From: Paramecium octaurelia | Taxonomy: Eukaryota > Ciliophora > Oligohymenophorea > Peniculida > Parameciidae | NCBI GenBank assembly: GCA_905182995.1 | Contig: CAJJDP010000181.1 | Location: 12,938 to 43,559 of the forward strand | Direction of reading: 5' to 3' | DNA length: 30,622 nt | Part shown: positions 10,982 through 21,716 of the stretch, piece by piece | Position numbering within the stretch: the first letter of the stretch is position 1 | Layout of the letters: each line of letters starts with the position of its first letter | Program-made: the position numbers and the translations under genes | The notes under the pieces: generated by a model | Database searches by the model: none | What the model was told of the DNA's origin: nothing | The model's input: the letters and a program-made list of their open reading frames with translations, nothing else

Positions 10982-12055
10982 CCATCTTTAGTTGTTGAGG
11001 CAGCAATACAGATTGATTGAGTCTTGTATGATGCACATGTAGTAATGGTCAAACAACCAGCTCCAGATGTAGTACATGTATCAGCAAAGCTTTAACATTG
11101 AGCATGAGAAGCAATTGTTGCAGGTTAATCTTCACAAGTTTAAGCTCTGCATGTTGAGTTGGATTCTGTCTAAGCACAGAATTTACCATTGACTTTAGAA
11201 TTGGTACATTATGAGTAACTGGTGTTACTGTAAGTGTGTAGTAATAGAAGCTGTACATTAATTAGCCCATGTGCATTCTGCTCTTAATTTACAAGCGGCT
11301 TATGATGTCAAATTACTGCAGTTCTTAGTGGCTGTGCATCCATAACCAGTTGTTACACAATCCTTATGATATTTCTAACAATCAGCATCTGTTGCAAGTG
11401 TATTTGGTGCTTCTGTGCATACTCTCTTAGCACATGCTCCTTTGATTGTTCCAACTGTAGTAGCTTTGCATGGTCCATCTTTAGCCAAATATGTTGGGCA
11501 TGTTTCTTCAGTTCCATTGAAGGTACTGCAATTCTTTCCATAATCAATACAACCAGTTCCATCATAGACACAGAAAGGATCATCTGTTGCCTTGAATGGT
11601 GGCATACCATCATTACAATCCTTATTGTTTTTACCAGCAATATCACTGCACTTCTTCTTTGCGCAAGCAGCTGTTACTAGTGCAGTTGAAGTGTTCCAAC
11701 AATAATCTTTTCCTGAGCTTGCCATGAATTTAGCACAAGTGGCCTAATCTCCTTTAAATCCACTGCAAGATGATGTTGCATCAATACATCCAGTACCCTT
11801 TGTAATACATCCTTTCAAATAAGCAGCACAATCAGTATCTGATGTTGCTGTAGTATTATCAGCACAAGTTCTTACTTTACATTTTCCAGTGGCAGTATTA
11901 GAAGCATCACCAGAACAATATTCATAAGTTGGATTTTTATTAGCATCCAATCCAGTGTATCTTTTGAATTATTCACATTACAATTTAGTTCCTCTGTAGG
12001 ATGTGCATTGTTCTGTATTTGGAATGCATCCTGTTCCACGTGTGACACATCCACT

Positions 12056-13582
12056 CAAATAAGAATCACATTCAGAATCAGATGTTGCTGTAACATTGTC
12101 ATAGCATTGTTTATTTGTGCATGCTCCTGCAGCTGTTGGAGAAGCTGGTGCTAGTGGTTTACATCTATCTTTTCCTGTTGTATCTAATAAGAGATTGCAA
12201 AATTCTGTGGATCCATTAAGTGAATTGCATTGAGTAGTTGAAGTAACGCATGTTTAACCATTTGTCTTGCAAGATTTGAGGTAACTTGAACAATCAAAGT
12301 CTGTATAGAATTATTTATCACCGCATACTCTATCTTTACACTTTTTATTTGTAGAATCCCAAGCACATAAATCTCCTGATGAATTTGCAACTCCTTCACA
12401 CCAAGTTTATTTGGCTGCATCATCACTACCTTATGCTGTATAATTTGCACAAGTATCTTTGGAAATGCATTTACTTGAATAATAAATACAATCTGGAGCA
12501 TTATTAGCACAATCTGTAGCACTGGCGTCATTATCGGTACAAGCTTATGCTTTGCATTTCTTATCAGCATCTTTCATGCATGGGTAATTGGTTTTTGATT
12601 TAACGGCTTTACATTATGCTTCTTCTGAACCAGATGCGGGTCCAAGAGCTGCTGTAGTTGTTCCATCGTATTTACTACAAATATCCACTGTGACACACTT
12701 AGTACCTTGAATAAATGTGCATTTATTAGTTCCGTCAGATAAAGCTCCACAAGCAGCTGCTTTATCTGTTGCATCTGTCACATCATATGTATCGCATGTA
12801 TCTTACTTTACACAGTAAGTACCAACGGCATAAGTACATGTATCTGCAAGTGATGTACCCGCACAGTATGATCTTTTATCATCTGCTGAGGTTCCAACGG
12901 CTGGAACTTTATCACAAGTATTATCATCATTTACACAAGTTCCTTTATAATAAACACATTTTAATGAATTTGCTTAGAGGTCACAATCAACTTAAGATGT
13001 TGGACTTGCAATATCTTAACAATCAAAATCTCTGCATTTAGCGGCTCCAGCTGTAAATCCACATTTTTTACCAGTGGAATTTATTTTACTCAAGCAATAG
13101 GTTTATCTAGCTGCATCACCGGCGGGTAATGTTGTATATGAGTCACAGTTTCCTGCAGCTACACAAGCTGTTTAAGTTGTCGCATGAAATTCATCGTATG
13201 TGCAGAATACAGTTGCTCCATCTTTTGAAAAGATTTAGCAATATGCAGTTTTAGCGCTACCTGCCAAACCTGTGGCATCTGTAAAAGGAAGTTTAGATGT
13301 GTCAGCACAGTCTCCAACAACAGAAATACCACCTTTTGGTGTTCTACATTTACCAGCTGAGAATACACATCCAGTTAAATGTAGATCACAATCATTTTAA
13401 CTAGTTGCTGTAATGTTTTCACAAGTTCCTGCTTTACACTTGGCTGCGTCATCTTTGATACAATATTTAGTTTTGTCTTTAATAGATTGGGTAATGCAAA
13501 ATGCATCAGTTGTTGGAGTAGCTCCATCAAAGGTAGCTTTGGTCCAAGCAGAAGATAATGTGAGAACGCAATCAGCATTTGC
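12056..13582 (-). repeat. internal antigen repeat block, 3' copy
   Basis: This block of about 1.53 kb (509 codons, frame intact) aligns with 13584-15049. It encodes central PSA repeats. In gene order it starts at ANADCVLTLSSAW after the N and ends at SDSECDSYL, continuing into SGCVTRG. Differences from the other copy include amino-acid changes such as KDADKKCKAQAC versus KDIAQQCKAQVC, so the two are diverged paralogous sequences. Confidence 0.85.
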
Positions 13583-13583
13583 N
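13583..13583. other. single N at the junction of the internal antigen repeat blocks
   Basis: The frame differs on the two sides. The 5' block reaches the N one base out of phase because of its earlier frameshift, and the 3' block starts in the phase of the final stop. The two block ends meet exactly here. Confidence 0.8.
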
Positions 13584-15049
13584 CAAATAAGAATCACATT
13601 CAGAATCAGATGTTGCTGTAACATTGTCATAGTATTGCTTATTTGCACATGCTCCTGCAGCTGTTGGAGTAGCTGGCGCTAATGGTTTACCTATCTTTTT
13701 CTGTTGTATAGCAGCGCATGCTTAACCATTTGTCTTGCAAGATTTGAGGTAACTTTAACAATCAAAGTCTGTATAGAATGATTTATCACTGCATACTCTG
13801 TCTTTACATTTTTTATTTGCAGAATCCCAAGCACATAAATCTCCTGATGAATTTGCAACTCCTTCACACCAAGTTTATTTGGCTGCATCATCAGCGCCTT
13901 ATGCTGTATAATTTGAACAAGTATCTTTGGCAATGCATTTACTTGAATAATAGATACAATCTGGAGCATTATTTACACAATCTGTAGCACTGGCGTCATT
14001 ATCTGTGCAAACTTAGGCTTTGCATTACTAAGCAATATCTTTCATGCATGGGTAATTGGTTTTTGATTTAACGGCTTTACATTATGCATCTTCTGAGCCA
14101 GCTGCTGGTCCAAGTGCTGCTGTAGTTGTTCCATCGTATTTACTACAAACATCCAATGTGACACACTTATTACCTTGAATATATGTGCATGAATTAGTTC
14201 CGTCAGATAAAGCTTTGCATGTGGCTGCTTTATCTGTTGCATCTGTCACATCATATTTATCGCATGTATCTTACTTCACACAGTTAGCACCAACTGCATA
14301 AGTACAAGTTTCAGAAACTGCTGCATTTGAACAGTATGATCTTTTATCATCTGCTGAGGTTCCAACGGCGGGAACATTTGCACAGGTGGCATCATTTACA
14401 CAAGTTCCTTTAAAATAACACATTTTAATGCATTTGCTTAGAGGTCACAATCAACTTAAGATTTTGGACTTGCAATGTCTTAACAATCAAAATCTCTGCA
14501 TTTAGCGGCTCCAGCTGTAAATCCACATTTCTTACCAGCGCCATTTATTTTACTCAAACAATAAGTTAATCTAGCTGCATCACCAACGGGTAATGTTGTA
14601 TATGAATCACAGCCTCCTGCAGCTACACAAGCTGTTTAAGTTGTTTCATTAAATTCATCGTATGTGCAGAATACACTTGCTCCATCTTTTGAAAAGACTT
14701 AGCAATATGCAGTTTTGGCGCTAGCTGCCAAACCTGTGGCATCAATGAAAGGAAGCTTAGCTGCTGTATCAGCACAGTCTGTTCCAGTAGTAACAACACC
14801 TTTTGGTGTTCTACATTTACCAGCTGAGAATACACATCCAATTAAATGTAGATCACAATCATTTTAACTAGTTGCTGTAATGTTTTGACAAGCTCCTGCT
14901 TAACAATCGGTTGTATCCTTTTTGATACAATAAACAGATCTATCCTTAGTGGATTATGTAATGCAAAAGGCATCAGTTGTTGGGGCAACTCCATCAAAGG
15001 TGGCTTTCGTCCAAACAGTAGCTAAAGTTAGAGCACAATCAGCATTTGC
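13584..15049 (-). repeat. internal antigen repeat block, 5' copy (damaged)
   Basis: Second copy of the ~1.5 kb block. It carries a one-base deletion near 14415 (the other copy has CTTTATAATAAACAC at 12943, here CTTTAAAATAACAC) and about 60 nt missing near 13705 that removes two cysteines. It also has a Cys-to-Tyr change (KQYYDN versus KQCYDN) just before the N. Confidence 0.85.
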
Positions 15050-16449
15050 TCCAGTTTAGCAAGCTGTGCCATCTTTTTTTATTTCGCAATATCCTTTACC
15101 AGTTTCATACACTGACTTAAAATAAAGTGCCTTCTTATTATCTGTGTCTGCATCAGTTGGGAAAACTGTTGGACAAGAGCCAGCTGCAACTGCTGCATAA
15201 CATTTTCCAGAATAATAATAACATACTGCTATTTTGCTGTCACAATCTTTTTAACTTGTAGCTGAGGCAATAGTAGCACAATTGAATGCTGTGCATGTAT
15301 TACCAGTTGACCATGTAAATCCTGTATATGTTGCAGCTCCTAAACCGAATTTAGCTTCATCATTAACAAGTTTCAAAGATTCACAAGCAGTCTTTTTATT
15401 AGCATCAGTTAGTGTTGAATCTAAGTTATAACTTCCGCAAGCAGCAACAGTTGATAAGCAACCTGTGTTACTCACTTTTTAGCATATTCCGAGATCGTAA
15501 CCTAAAACATCATTACAAGCTTAATCAGATGTTTAAGAAACTACTTTTTACAAGTACTTTATAAAGTACAAGTTGCATCACCTGTCTTAAATGAGCAAAA
15601 CACTCCAGATGTATTCACATATTTCTAAGATTGTGTTAATTTTTAAGCATCTGTAGTAATTTCAGTTTGGAATGCATAGGTACAATCTGTCTTATTTGGT
15701 AAATAACAGAATGTCCCTGCAAATTTACATGTATCAGCTGCTGCACTTGAAACATTCTTTTATAAATATGTAACACATGTCATTGAAGTAGTAAATGTTG
15801 TGCTCAAGAATTAATCACAAGTTCTAGATGCACACTTTGTTCCTGAGGCCCAACCACAAACATAACCACTGCTATCTTTGATAGTTGTACAATAATCAAA
15901 CTTTTATTAATCAGATGTTGCAGCATCAGGAGTAGAGTAACTGGTACAAATACCGGCATCAATACATGCAGTTCCAGACTATTTGAATCTACAAGTTGAT
16001 TAATAATCTGTGCAATCTGAAGCTTATTAAGGATTTGTTTTGTCTGAACAAGCTCGATCTGCACAGGTATCATATTTTGTGCATGCAACCTTTGTTCAAC
16101 TTGGAGATAAACCACCGCTAAAATTGGGACAAGTAGCAACAGTTCCTGTTTATGCAGTACACTATCTTGCAGATTTAGCAACACAACCTCCTTCAGATTT
16201 TGCTATGCATCCTGTCATGAAAGCCTCACAATCCTCATCTTTGGTGGCTGTTGTATTATCTGTACACTCTCAAGTTTTGCAAGCACCTGATGTAGCTGTT
16301 CCGAAGCAATATTTTGAACTATTGGTTCCTACAATTGCTGATTCAGAGAATGCAGCGACACCTGTATAACTTGCGCAAGTTGTGTCAGCAGCTTTAGGGT
16401 CAACACAGCCTGCATTACCATTATAGACACATCCCTCTAAAAATGATCC

Positions 16450-16936
16450 ACGTAGACTAGAATTGATGACAAATATTTATTAATTATCTATTAAGTATGA
16501 AAATTATTTTAGAATGTGCACAACTTTGTAAAGTAAGATAGAATAATGCGGAGTGTCTTTGATGGTCTCTATATTAGCAAGTCTAAATAAGTAGTTTATT
16601 TAATATTTTGATGTCGTGAGCAATTGATCAGAAAAAAATATATATTTCATTTTCAATTATAAACATAACCTGATTTCAATTAATTTGATATAGTATAAAT
16701 GAAATTGATCCAACACTCCTTTTAATACTATAAAATAAAATCGATCCAACAATAATCCCTCTAAACCCCTCTTCAACAAGTCAGAAATGTGTGATAGGTT
16801 AAGCAATTCATCTTGCAAGCAATACTTAGAACTCTAAGATAAAAGAAACCAAATATTTCATTTACTAGTTCTTACACCAAAAGATGAATCTCATTGGAAT
16901 AAATATTATGTTTTAATACTTTGCTATTAATCTATA
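16450..16936. other. AT-rich region between the antigen pseudogene and the 187-aa gene repeat
   Basis: No coding frame is supported. Antigen similarity ends abruptly at about 16449 and there is no signal-peptide exon here. A short imperfect direct repeat with the shared core GATCCAACA occurs near 16707 and 16743. Confidence 0.5.
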
Positions 16937-18077
16937 TATTGATAAGTAAAACAGTAGATTTTTAGTAGCAATAATCCTGATTCTTCACAGCTCGATTCTT
17001 AGCTTTCATTAAGCAAAGTTAAAAATTTATCATCCTATAAATTTGTGCAGAGAAGCACTTCATCCAAAAAATTAGGATGAAATAAGTATCAATTCAAAAG
17101 GAAATTCTTGAATAATTGAGCATGAAAAAATTTTTTTGGAATTATACAGAAATTAAAATAATAATCATCATCTAACTCTTTAAGAGTTAAATTAGGAGGA
17201 GATCTAACCTGAACTAAGGATTGTGATGAAAAACCAATTAATAATTTTAATTATTTAATTATCTTCAAGGATAATATGTTTGTATTAACAGACCATTTCC
17301 GTTCACCTTAATGATACATAATGATCAAAAGAATAGTATTTTTTATTTTGTAAAAAATCAGAATTCAGCTTAAAATCTATCTTAAAAAAGGTAAGTTAAT
17401 TTGCTACATTTTTCATAAGAACTTATTTTATGAAAATGATTACAAATTTCACCCTCTCTATACTAAATGAACAAATAATTAACTCAGATATCTACGAATA
17501 TTCGTTCAATTTTCATCTAAATTAAGCTGCTTAGAATTCATAAATGATTTCAATTAATTAAAAATTCTAAGAATTATAAATAAAATCTATTAGAACTGGC
17601 TATTAAATAAAATTAGGACACGCATAATTCTAAATACTTATTCTCAAAATTAATTTAGTTAAACAATAATATTTAATGAAAATATTAAAATTACACATTA
17701 AGTTATAAAGAAATTTAATTAATATTCCAAATCTATAATATGGAAGGAAATTATTGTTATTTTAATTTACATTGATAATCAAAAGGCTTAGAAGGCTTAT
17801 AGTTTTAGGATGGTCATGTAAGTATGGTCTAGATTATTTCCTCCTTTGTTGTAAAATTTCAATCCAGAAGCCAATTAATCAGAAAATTTTAAAACATATA
17901 AAGTAGATTTGGAAATACCATCAAAAATGACTTTTTCAATTAGATCAGCTGTTATTACAAATACTTGCTTTTCTGTTTATCTATCATCAGTATCCCACAT
18001 CCAAAATCTTACATGATTGATTTAATTTATTTATAAAAATCGCACTATTACCGATTCTCGAAGATATACATTAACAT
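16937..18077. repeat. ~1.14 kb duplicated segment B, left copy (next to gap)
   Basis: This aligns with 18387-19527. The first ~500 bases differ at scattered sites; from about 17415 to the gap the two copies are identical by eye for about 660 bases. It holds the 3' end of a copy of the 187-aa gene (17779-18077) plus its downstream flank. It ends exactly at the N run. Confidence 0.9.
17779..18077 (-). CDS. second copy of the small secreted-protein gene, C-terminal part only
   Basis: The last 98 codons and TGA (17779-17781) are identical to the end of the gene at 19229-19792. The 5' part would lie in the N gap: the intact gene has 265 more bases upstream of the matching point, and the gap is 309 nt, enough to hold them. 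It may be a true second gene or the same gene (other allele) at the end of an unmerged contig. Confidence 0.6.
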
Positions 18078-18386
18078 NNNNNNNNNNNNNNNNNNNNNNN
18101 NNNNNNNNNNNNNNNNNNNNNNNNNNNNNNNNNNNNNNNNNNNNNNNNNNNNNNNNNNNNNNNNNNNNNNNNNNNNNNNNNNNNNNNNNNNNNNNNNNNN
18201 NNNNNNNNNNNNNNNNNNNNNNNNNNNNNNNNNNNNNNNNNNNNNNNNNNNNNNNNNNNNNNNNNNNNNNNNNNNNNNNNNNNNNNNNNNNNNNNNNNNN
18301 NNNNNNNNNNNNNNNNNNNNNNNNNNNNNNNNNNNNNNNNNNNNNNNNNNNNNNNNNNNNNNNNNNNNNNNNNNNNNNNNNNNNNN
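18078..18386. other. assembly gap of 309 N
   Basis: A run of unknown bases lies between the two copies of segment B. The size may be an estimate. The left flank is mid-gene and the right flank is the downstream flank of the next copy. Confidence 0.99.
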
Positions 18387-19527
18387 TATTAATAAGTAAA
18401 ACAGTAGATTCTTAGTAGCAATAATCCTGATTCTTGTACAGTTTGATTCTTAGCTTTCATTAAGCAAAGTTAAAAATTTATCATCCTATAAATTTGTGCA
18501 GAGAAGCACTTCATTCAAAAAATTAGGATGAAATAAGTATCAATTCAAAAGGGAATTCTTGAATAATTGAGCATGAAAAAATATTTTTGGAATTATACAG
18601 AAATTAATATAATAATCGTCATCTAACTCTTTAAGAGGTAAACTAGGAGGAGATCTAACCTGAACAAAGGATTATGATGAAAAACCAATTAATAATTTTA
18701 ATTATTCAATTATCTTCAAGGATAATATGTTTGTGTTAACAGATCATTTCCGTTCACATTAATGATACATAATCATCAAAAGAATAGTATTTTTTATTTT
18801 GAAAAAAATCAGAATTCAGCTTAAAATCTATCTTAAAAAAGCTAAGTTAATTTGCTACATTTTTATAAGAACTTATTTTATGAAAATGATTACAAATTTC
18901 ACCCTCTCTATACTAAATGAACAAATAATTAACTCAGATATCTACGAATATTCGTTCAATTTTCATCTAAATTAAGCTGCTTAGAATTCATAAATGATTT
19001 CAATTAATTAAAAATTCTAAGAATTATAAATAAAATCTATTAGAACTGGCTATTAAATAAAATTAGGACACGCATAATTCTAAATACTTATTCTCAAAAT
19101 TAATTTAGTTAAACAATAATATTTAATGAAAATATTAAAATTACACATTAAGTTATAAAGAAATTTAATTAATATTCCAAATCTATAATATGGAAGGAAA
19201 TTATTGTTATTTTAATTTACATTGATAATCAAAAGGCTTAGAAGGCTTATAGTTTTAGGATGGTCATGTAAGTATGGTCTAGATTATTTCCTCCTTTGTT
19301 GTAAAATTTCAATCCAGAAGCCAATTAATCAGAAAATTTTAAAACATATAAAGTAGATTTGGAAATACCATCAAAAATGACTTTTTCAATTAGATCAGCT
19401 GTTATTACAAATACTTGCTTTTCTGTTTATCTATCATCAGTATCCCACATCCAAAATCTTACATGATTGATTTAATTTATTTATAAAAATCGCACTATTA
19501 CCGATTCTCGAAGATATACATTAACAT
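18387..19527. repeat. ~1.14 kb duplicated segment B, right copy
   Basis: Counterpart of 16937-18077. It starts exactly at the end of the N run. It covers the 3' half of the 187-aa gene and about 840 bases downstream of its stop. The downstream part up to about 19228 shows no convincing coding frame. Confidence 0.9.
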
Positions 19528-19792
19528 GTCCCAAATCAGCAATATAGCGTGGGTAGAGCGAGTTTCTTAAAGGACTATTGTCAATATTAGTTACATGAAA
19601 AAGAATGGCTCTTGCTTAGGGAATAAGTGCTCCATTAAATTAAGATGCTACATCTCTGTATTTCCCCCTAATAATGGATTCTTTTCTGAAAATATAAAGA
19701 TCATTTTAAGAACATTTTGCATTTGCATCAACAACTGGTAAAGAAGCAAAATCTGAGTACTTTAATAAGAAAAATAATAGAAATAGTTTCAT
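19229..19792 (-). CDS. small secreted protein of unknown function (187 aa)
   Basis: The frame runs from ATG at 19792 to TGA at 19229-19231 without interruption, using TAA as Gln at several places. The first ~17 residues (MKLFLLFFLLKYSDFAS) form a signal peptide, so the product should enter the secretory pathway. The mature part has one cysteine (in ANAKCSQND) and mixed beta-like segments with aromatic-rich text such as VRFWMWDTDDRQTEKQ and GLKFYNKGGNN near the C-terminus, perhaps a beta-sandwich domain. I do not recognise the family with confidence. No membrane segment or GPI tail follows, so it is probably soluble, unless it is the front part of a longer gene cut by the TGA. A GTA...CAG stretch near the signal peptide resembles a 26-nt intron, but removing it would break the frame. 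It lies upstream (5' side) of the antigen pseudogene on the same strand. Confidence 0.72.
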
Positions 19793-20231
19793 TAAAAATA
19801 TTAATCTAATCAATAATTATAAAAAATATAATTTATAGATCAATAAGATATTCAGGGAATAAAGCTATTAAAATAGCTTCAACCATTATTTTATTTTATT
19901 TTAACTAATAGCACTTTTCTACATCTAATTATCTTAAAACTTTCTTAAAGTATAGTAGATTTATTATCCTTGAAGAAAGAAATAAAATTTATATTTTTGA
20001 ATTTGATCAATTTATAATTTTCAAATTAATCAAAGTATATTTTATTCAAGCTTATTTTAATTAACTAGCGACAGAATAATAAGAAAATCAGAATAATTCA
20101 TTGTTGATTCATTATTGGCATTCTACTAAAATTATTTACCTCCAAAGAGAATTAAGCAAAACTTAAAATTACAGAAAGCTTCAGAATAAGTTTTATGTAT
20201 CCAGGTCACAAATAGAAAAATAATTTTATAT
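19793..20231. other. 5' flank of the 187-aa gene, with an 18-bp hairpin
   Basis: No gene is seen. At 19862-19879 an 18-base perfect palindrome (AAGCTATT, two-base loop, AATAGCTT) lies 70 bases upstream of the ATG. It could be a cis element, but chance is possible in such AT-rich DNA. Confidence 0.4.
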
Positions 20232-20727
20232 CTTCGTGACAGTTCACTTATAAACATAATCTAATCTTACTTAATCTCTTAGATTTCCTGATAAATTTTA
20301 ATTCAAATTTTGAAATTAAGACTTTTTTACTCTTTTTCTCTACTAATCATGCTCTCAGGTCATGTGATAGAACATTTCAAAAGAGATATTACTGTCAATC
20401 TTAAATTGTCAATAATAAATTTTAACCTCAAAATTATTCATCTGTTGATAGGCTAATACCAAGAGATTCCATAATTAATGTGCGAATCTGGCTAAGAAAA
20501 TTATATAATTTTAATTAATTGGATCACATTATTGGGAATTTATCTAATACTGAATAGAAATATACAACATAATAATTAAGAAGTGAAAGATTCTGAATTA
20601 TAATTAAATATGACATGGAAAAAATAGTTTAAATATTTATCAAATTTTCTGTAGTTTAATGATTTTCAATTCTCTCAAAAAAAATTATAAACTAACTCTA
20701 ATTTAAAATTACTTGATAGGTACTTAC

Positions 20728-20749
20728 ATTCGATATCTATATATCGAAT
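20728..20749. repeat. hairpin with conserved 9-bp stem, left copy
   Basis: ATTCGATAT, loop CTAT, ATATCGAAT. The same stem recurs at 22216-22237 with a different loop (CCAA). Confidence 0.7.
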
Positions 20750-21415
20750 TTCTATAAACTGTTTGGATTTGATAAAAACTGAAGTTGATCTTATAGCCAA
20801 AATTAAAATTAGTAGTCTTTAAAAGTATTAACGAATAAGATAATATCAATTTTTGAATGAAATAGATGATGCCTCACACTATAATATAATATAATTACAA
20901 TGTTAACTTAATATTATAAGATGATTGTAATATCAATAAATTAATAAAATTAAGAAGTGGTCCAGGTTGGACCTTTGAAAAATGAAAGCTAAATTGTAAA
21001 TACGAATATTTATTATTATGAATCTGAATAATTAATATTTTAACTATTAACTGAACAAATTCATTCTTCAGATTTAGAGAAAAATTAGACATGAACTGAA
21101 AAATTAATTTAAATTTAATAAGTAATAGAAATGTGAAATAATAATTTCAAAGAAATTTATTACAAATATTGTCATCCTAAATAAGTTAATTATTTTATTT
21201 TATAAAATTGCCATTCGGGATGATGTAATTAATAAAAATATATTCATGCCTATTTTTTAATAATTTTTCAATTAATACAAAGATTTTCCAATTTATTTAG
21301 AGGGTGATCAAAAACAATTAAATCTGATCAATCTTATTTAAGTTAATTGATTAATCAAATCAAAGAATAATTCGCCATTGAATTATAATTAATATTAATC
21401 ATCAATCATTAAAAG

Positions 21416-21431
21416 ATCGATATAAATCGAT
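21416..21431. repeat. hairpin with a compensatory pair change, left copy
   Basis: ATCGAT, loop ATAA, ATCGAT. In the right copy (22904-22919) the stem is ATAGAT / ATCTAT, so one C-G pair has become A-T with both sides changed. Confidence 0.6.
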
Positions 21432-21637
21432 ATATTTAATGAAAATATGTAATTTAGATACTCAAAAATTTGAATTACATAAAATTGCCTTTTTAAATTG
21501 ATATGAGTCTAATTTTTGTTAAATTTTATTTTGAAATATTCTTTATTAATTGATATTGTAATGTACATTATAATTTAATTTTAGATAGATGAAATTGATT
21601 ATCAAAATTTCAAATAAAGTTGTTAGAATTTAGATAT

Positions 21638-21716
21638 NTTGAATTGAAATTATATCTCAAAGCTTCCTTCAAAAGATAATCAAAATTGAGTGAATTTTAT
21701 GGTAAAAACTCTTAGG
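21638..21716. other. single N and 78-bp spacer between segment C copies
   Basis: The N at 21638 follows the last aligned base of the left copy. The 78 bases after it do not align with the sequence just before 20232, so the match starts only at 21717. Confidence 0.7.

Larger units (their letters stand above)
9494..16449 (-). pseudogene. surface (immobilization) antigen pseudogene, 5'-truncated with several lesions
   Basis: About 6.9 kb reads as PSA-type cysteine-rich repeats ending in an N/T/G-rich linker and the hydrophobic GPI signal SAYILSVISLGLLGLMA. Typical repeat text includes CAKRVCTEAPNTLATDADC. The length is close to a full antigen, but homology fades at about 16449 (GSFLEGCVYNGNAGC) with no signal peptide or convincing start. 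In-frame TGA codons occur at 16270-16272, 16096-16098 and 10385-10387. Frame changes occur near 15550 (one base short), near 14415 (one base short: 14.4 kb repeat copy versus 12.9 kb copy), near 11235 (one base extra), and at a 26-bp tandem duplication at 10930-10981. About 60 nt is missing near 13705 compared with the equivalent at ~12200. Neighbouring large genes read cleanly, so decay is likelier than poor sequence. Recoding or unmerged paralogous contigs remain possible. Confidence 0.82.
20232..21637. repeat. ~1.4 kb duplicated non-coding segment C, left copy
   Basis: This aligns with 21717-23126 over its whole length, with scattered substitutions and 1-3 base indels. It contains no coding frame on either strand. 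It ends exactly at the N at 21638. Conserved hairpins are listed separately. Confidence 0.88.

Noticed and set aside
12184..15049. Regularly spaced short repeats that might suggest a CRISPR-like or satellite array
   Set aside because: The periodicity comes from codons of the cysteine-rich protein repeats, and the organism is a eukaryote.
16040..16369. 109-aa plus-strand frame
   Set aside because: It is antisense to the 5' part of the antigen pseudogene, whose minus-strand reading has the family's cysteine spacing.
19740..19770. GTA...CAG stretch in the 187-aa gene resembling a 26-nt intron
   Set aside because: Removing 26 nt would break a frame that is otherwise open for 187 codons.
20895..21092. 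65-aa minus-strand frame in segment C
   Set aside because: It is not preserved as a frame in the second copy (22384-22581) and has low-complexity AT-driven composition.
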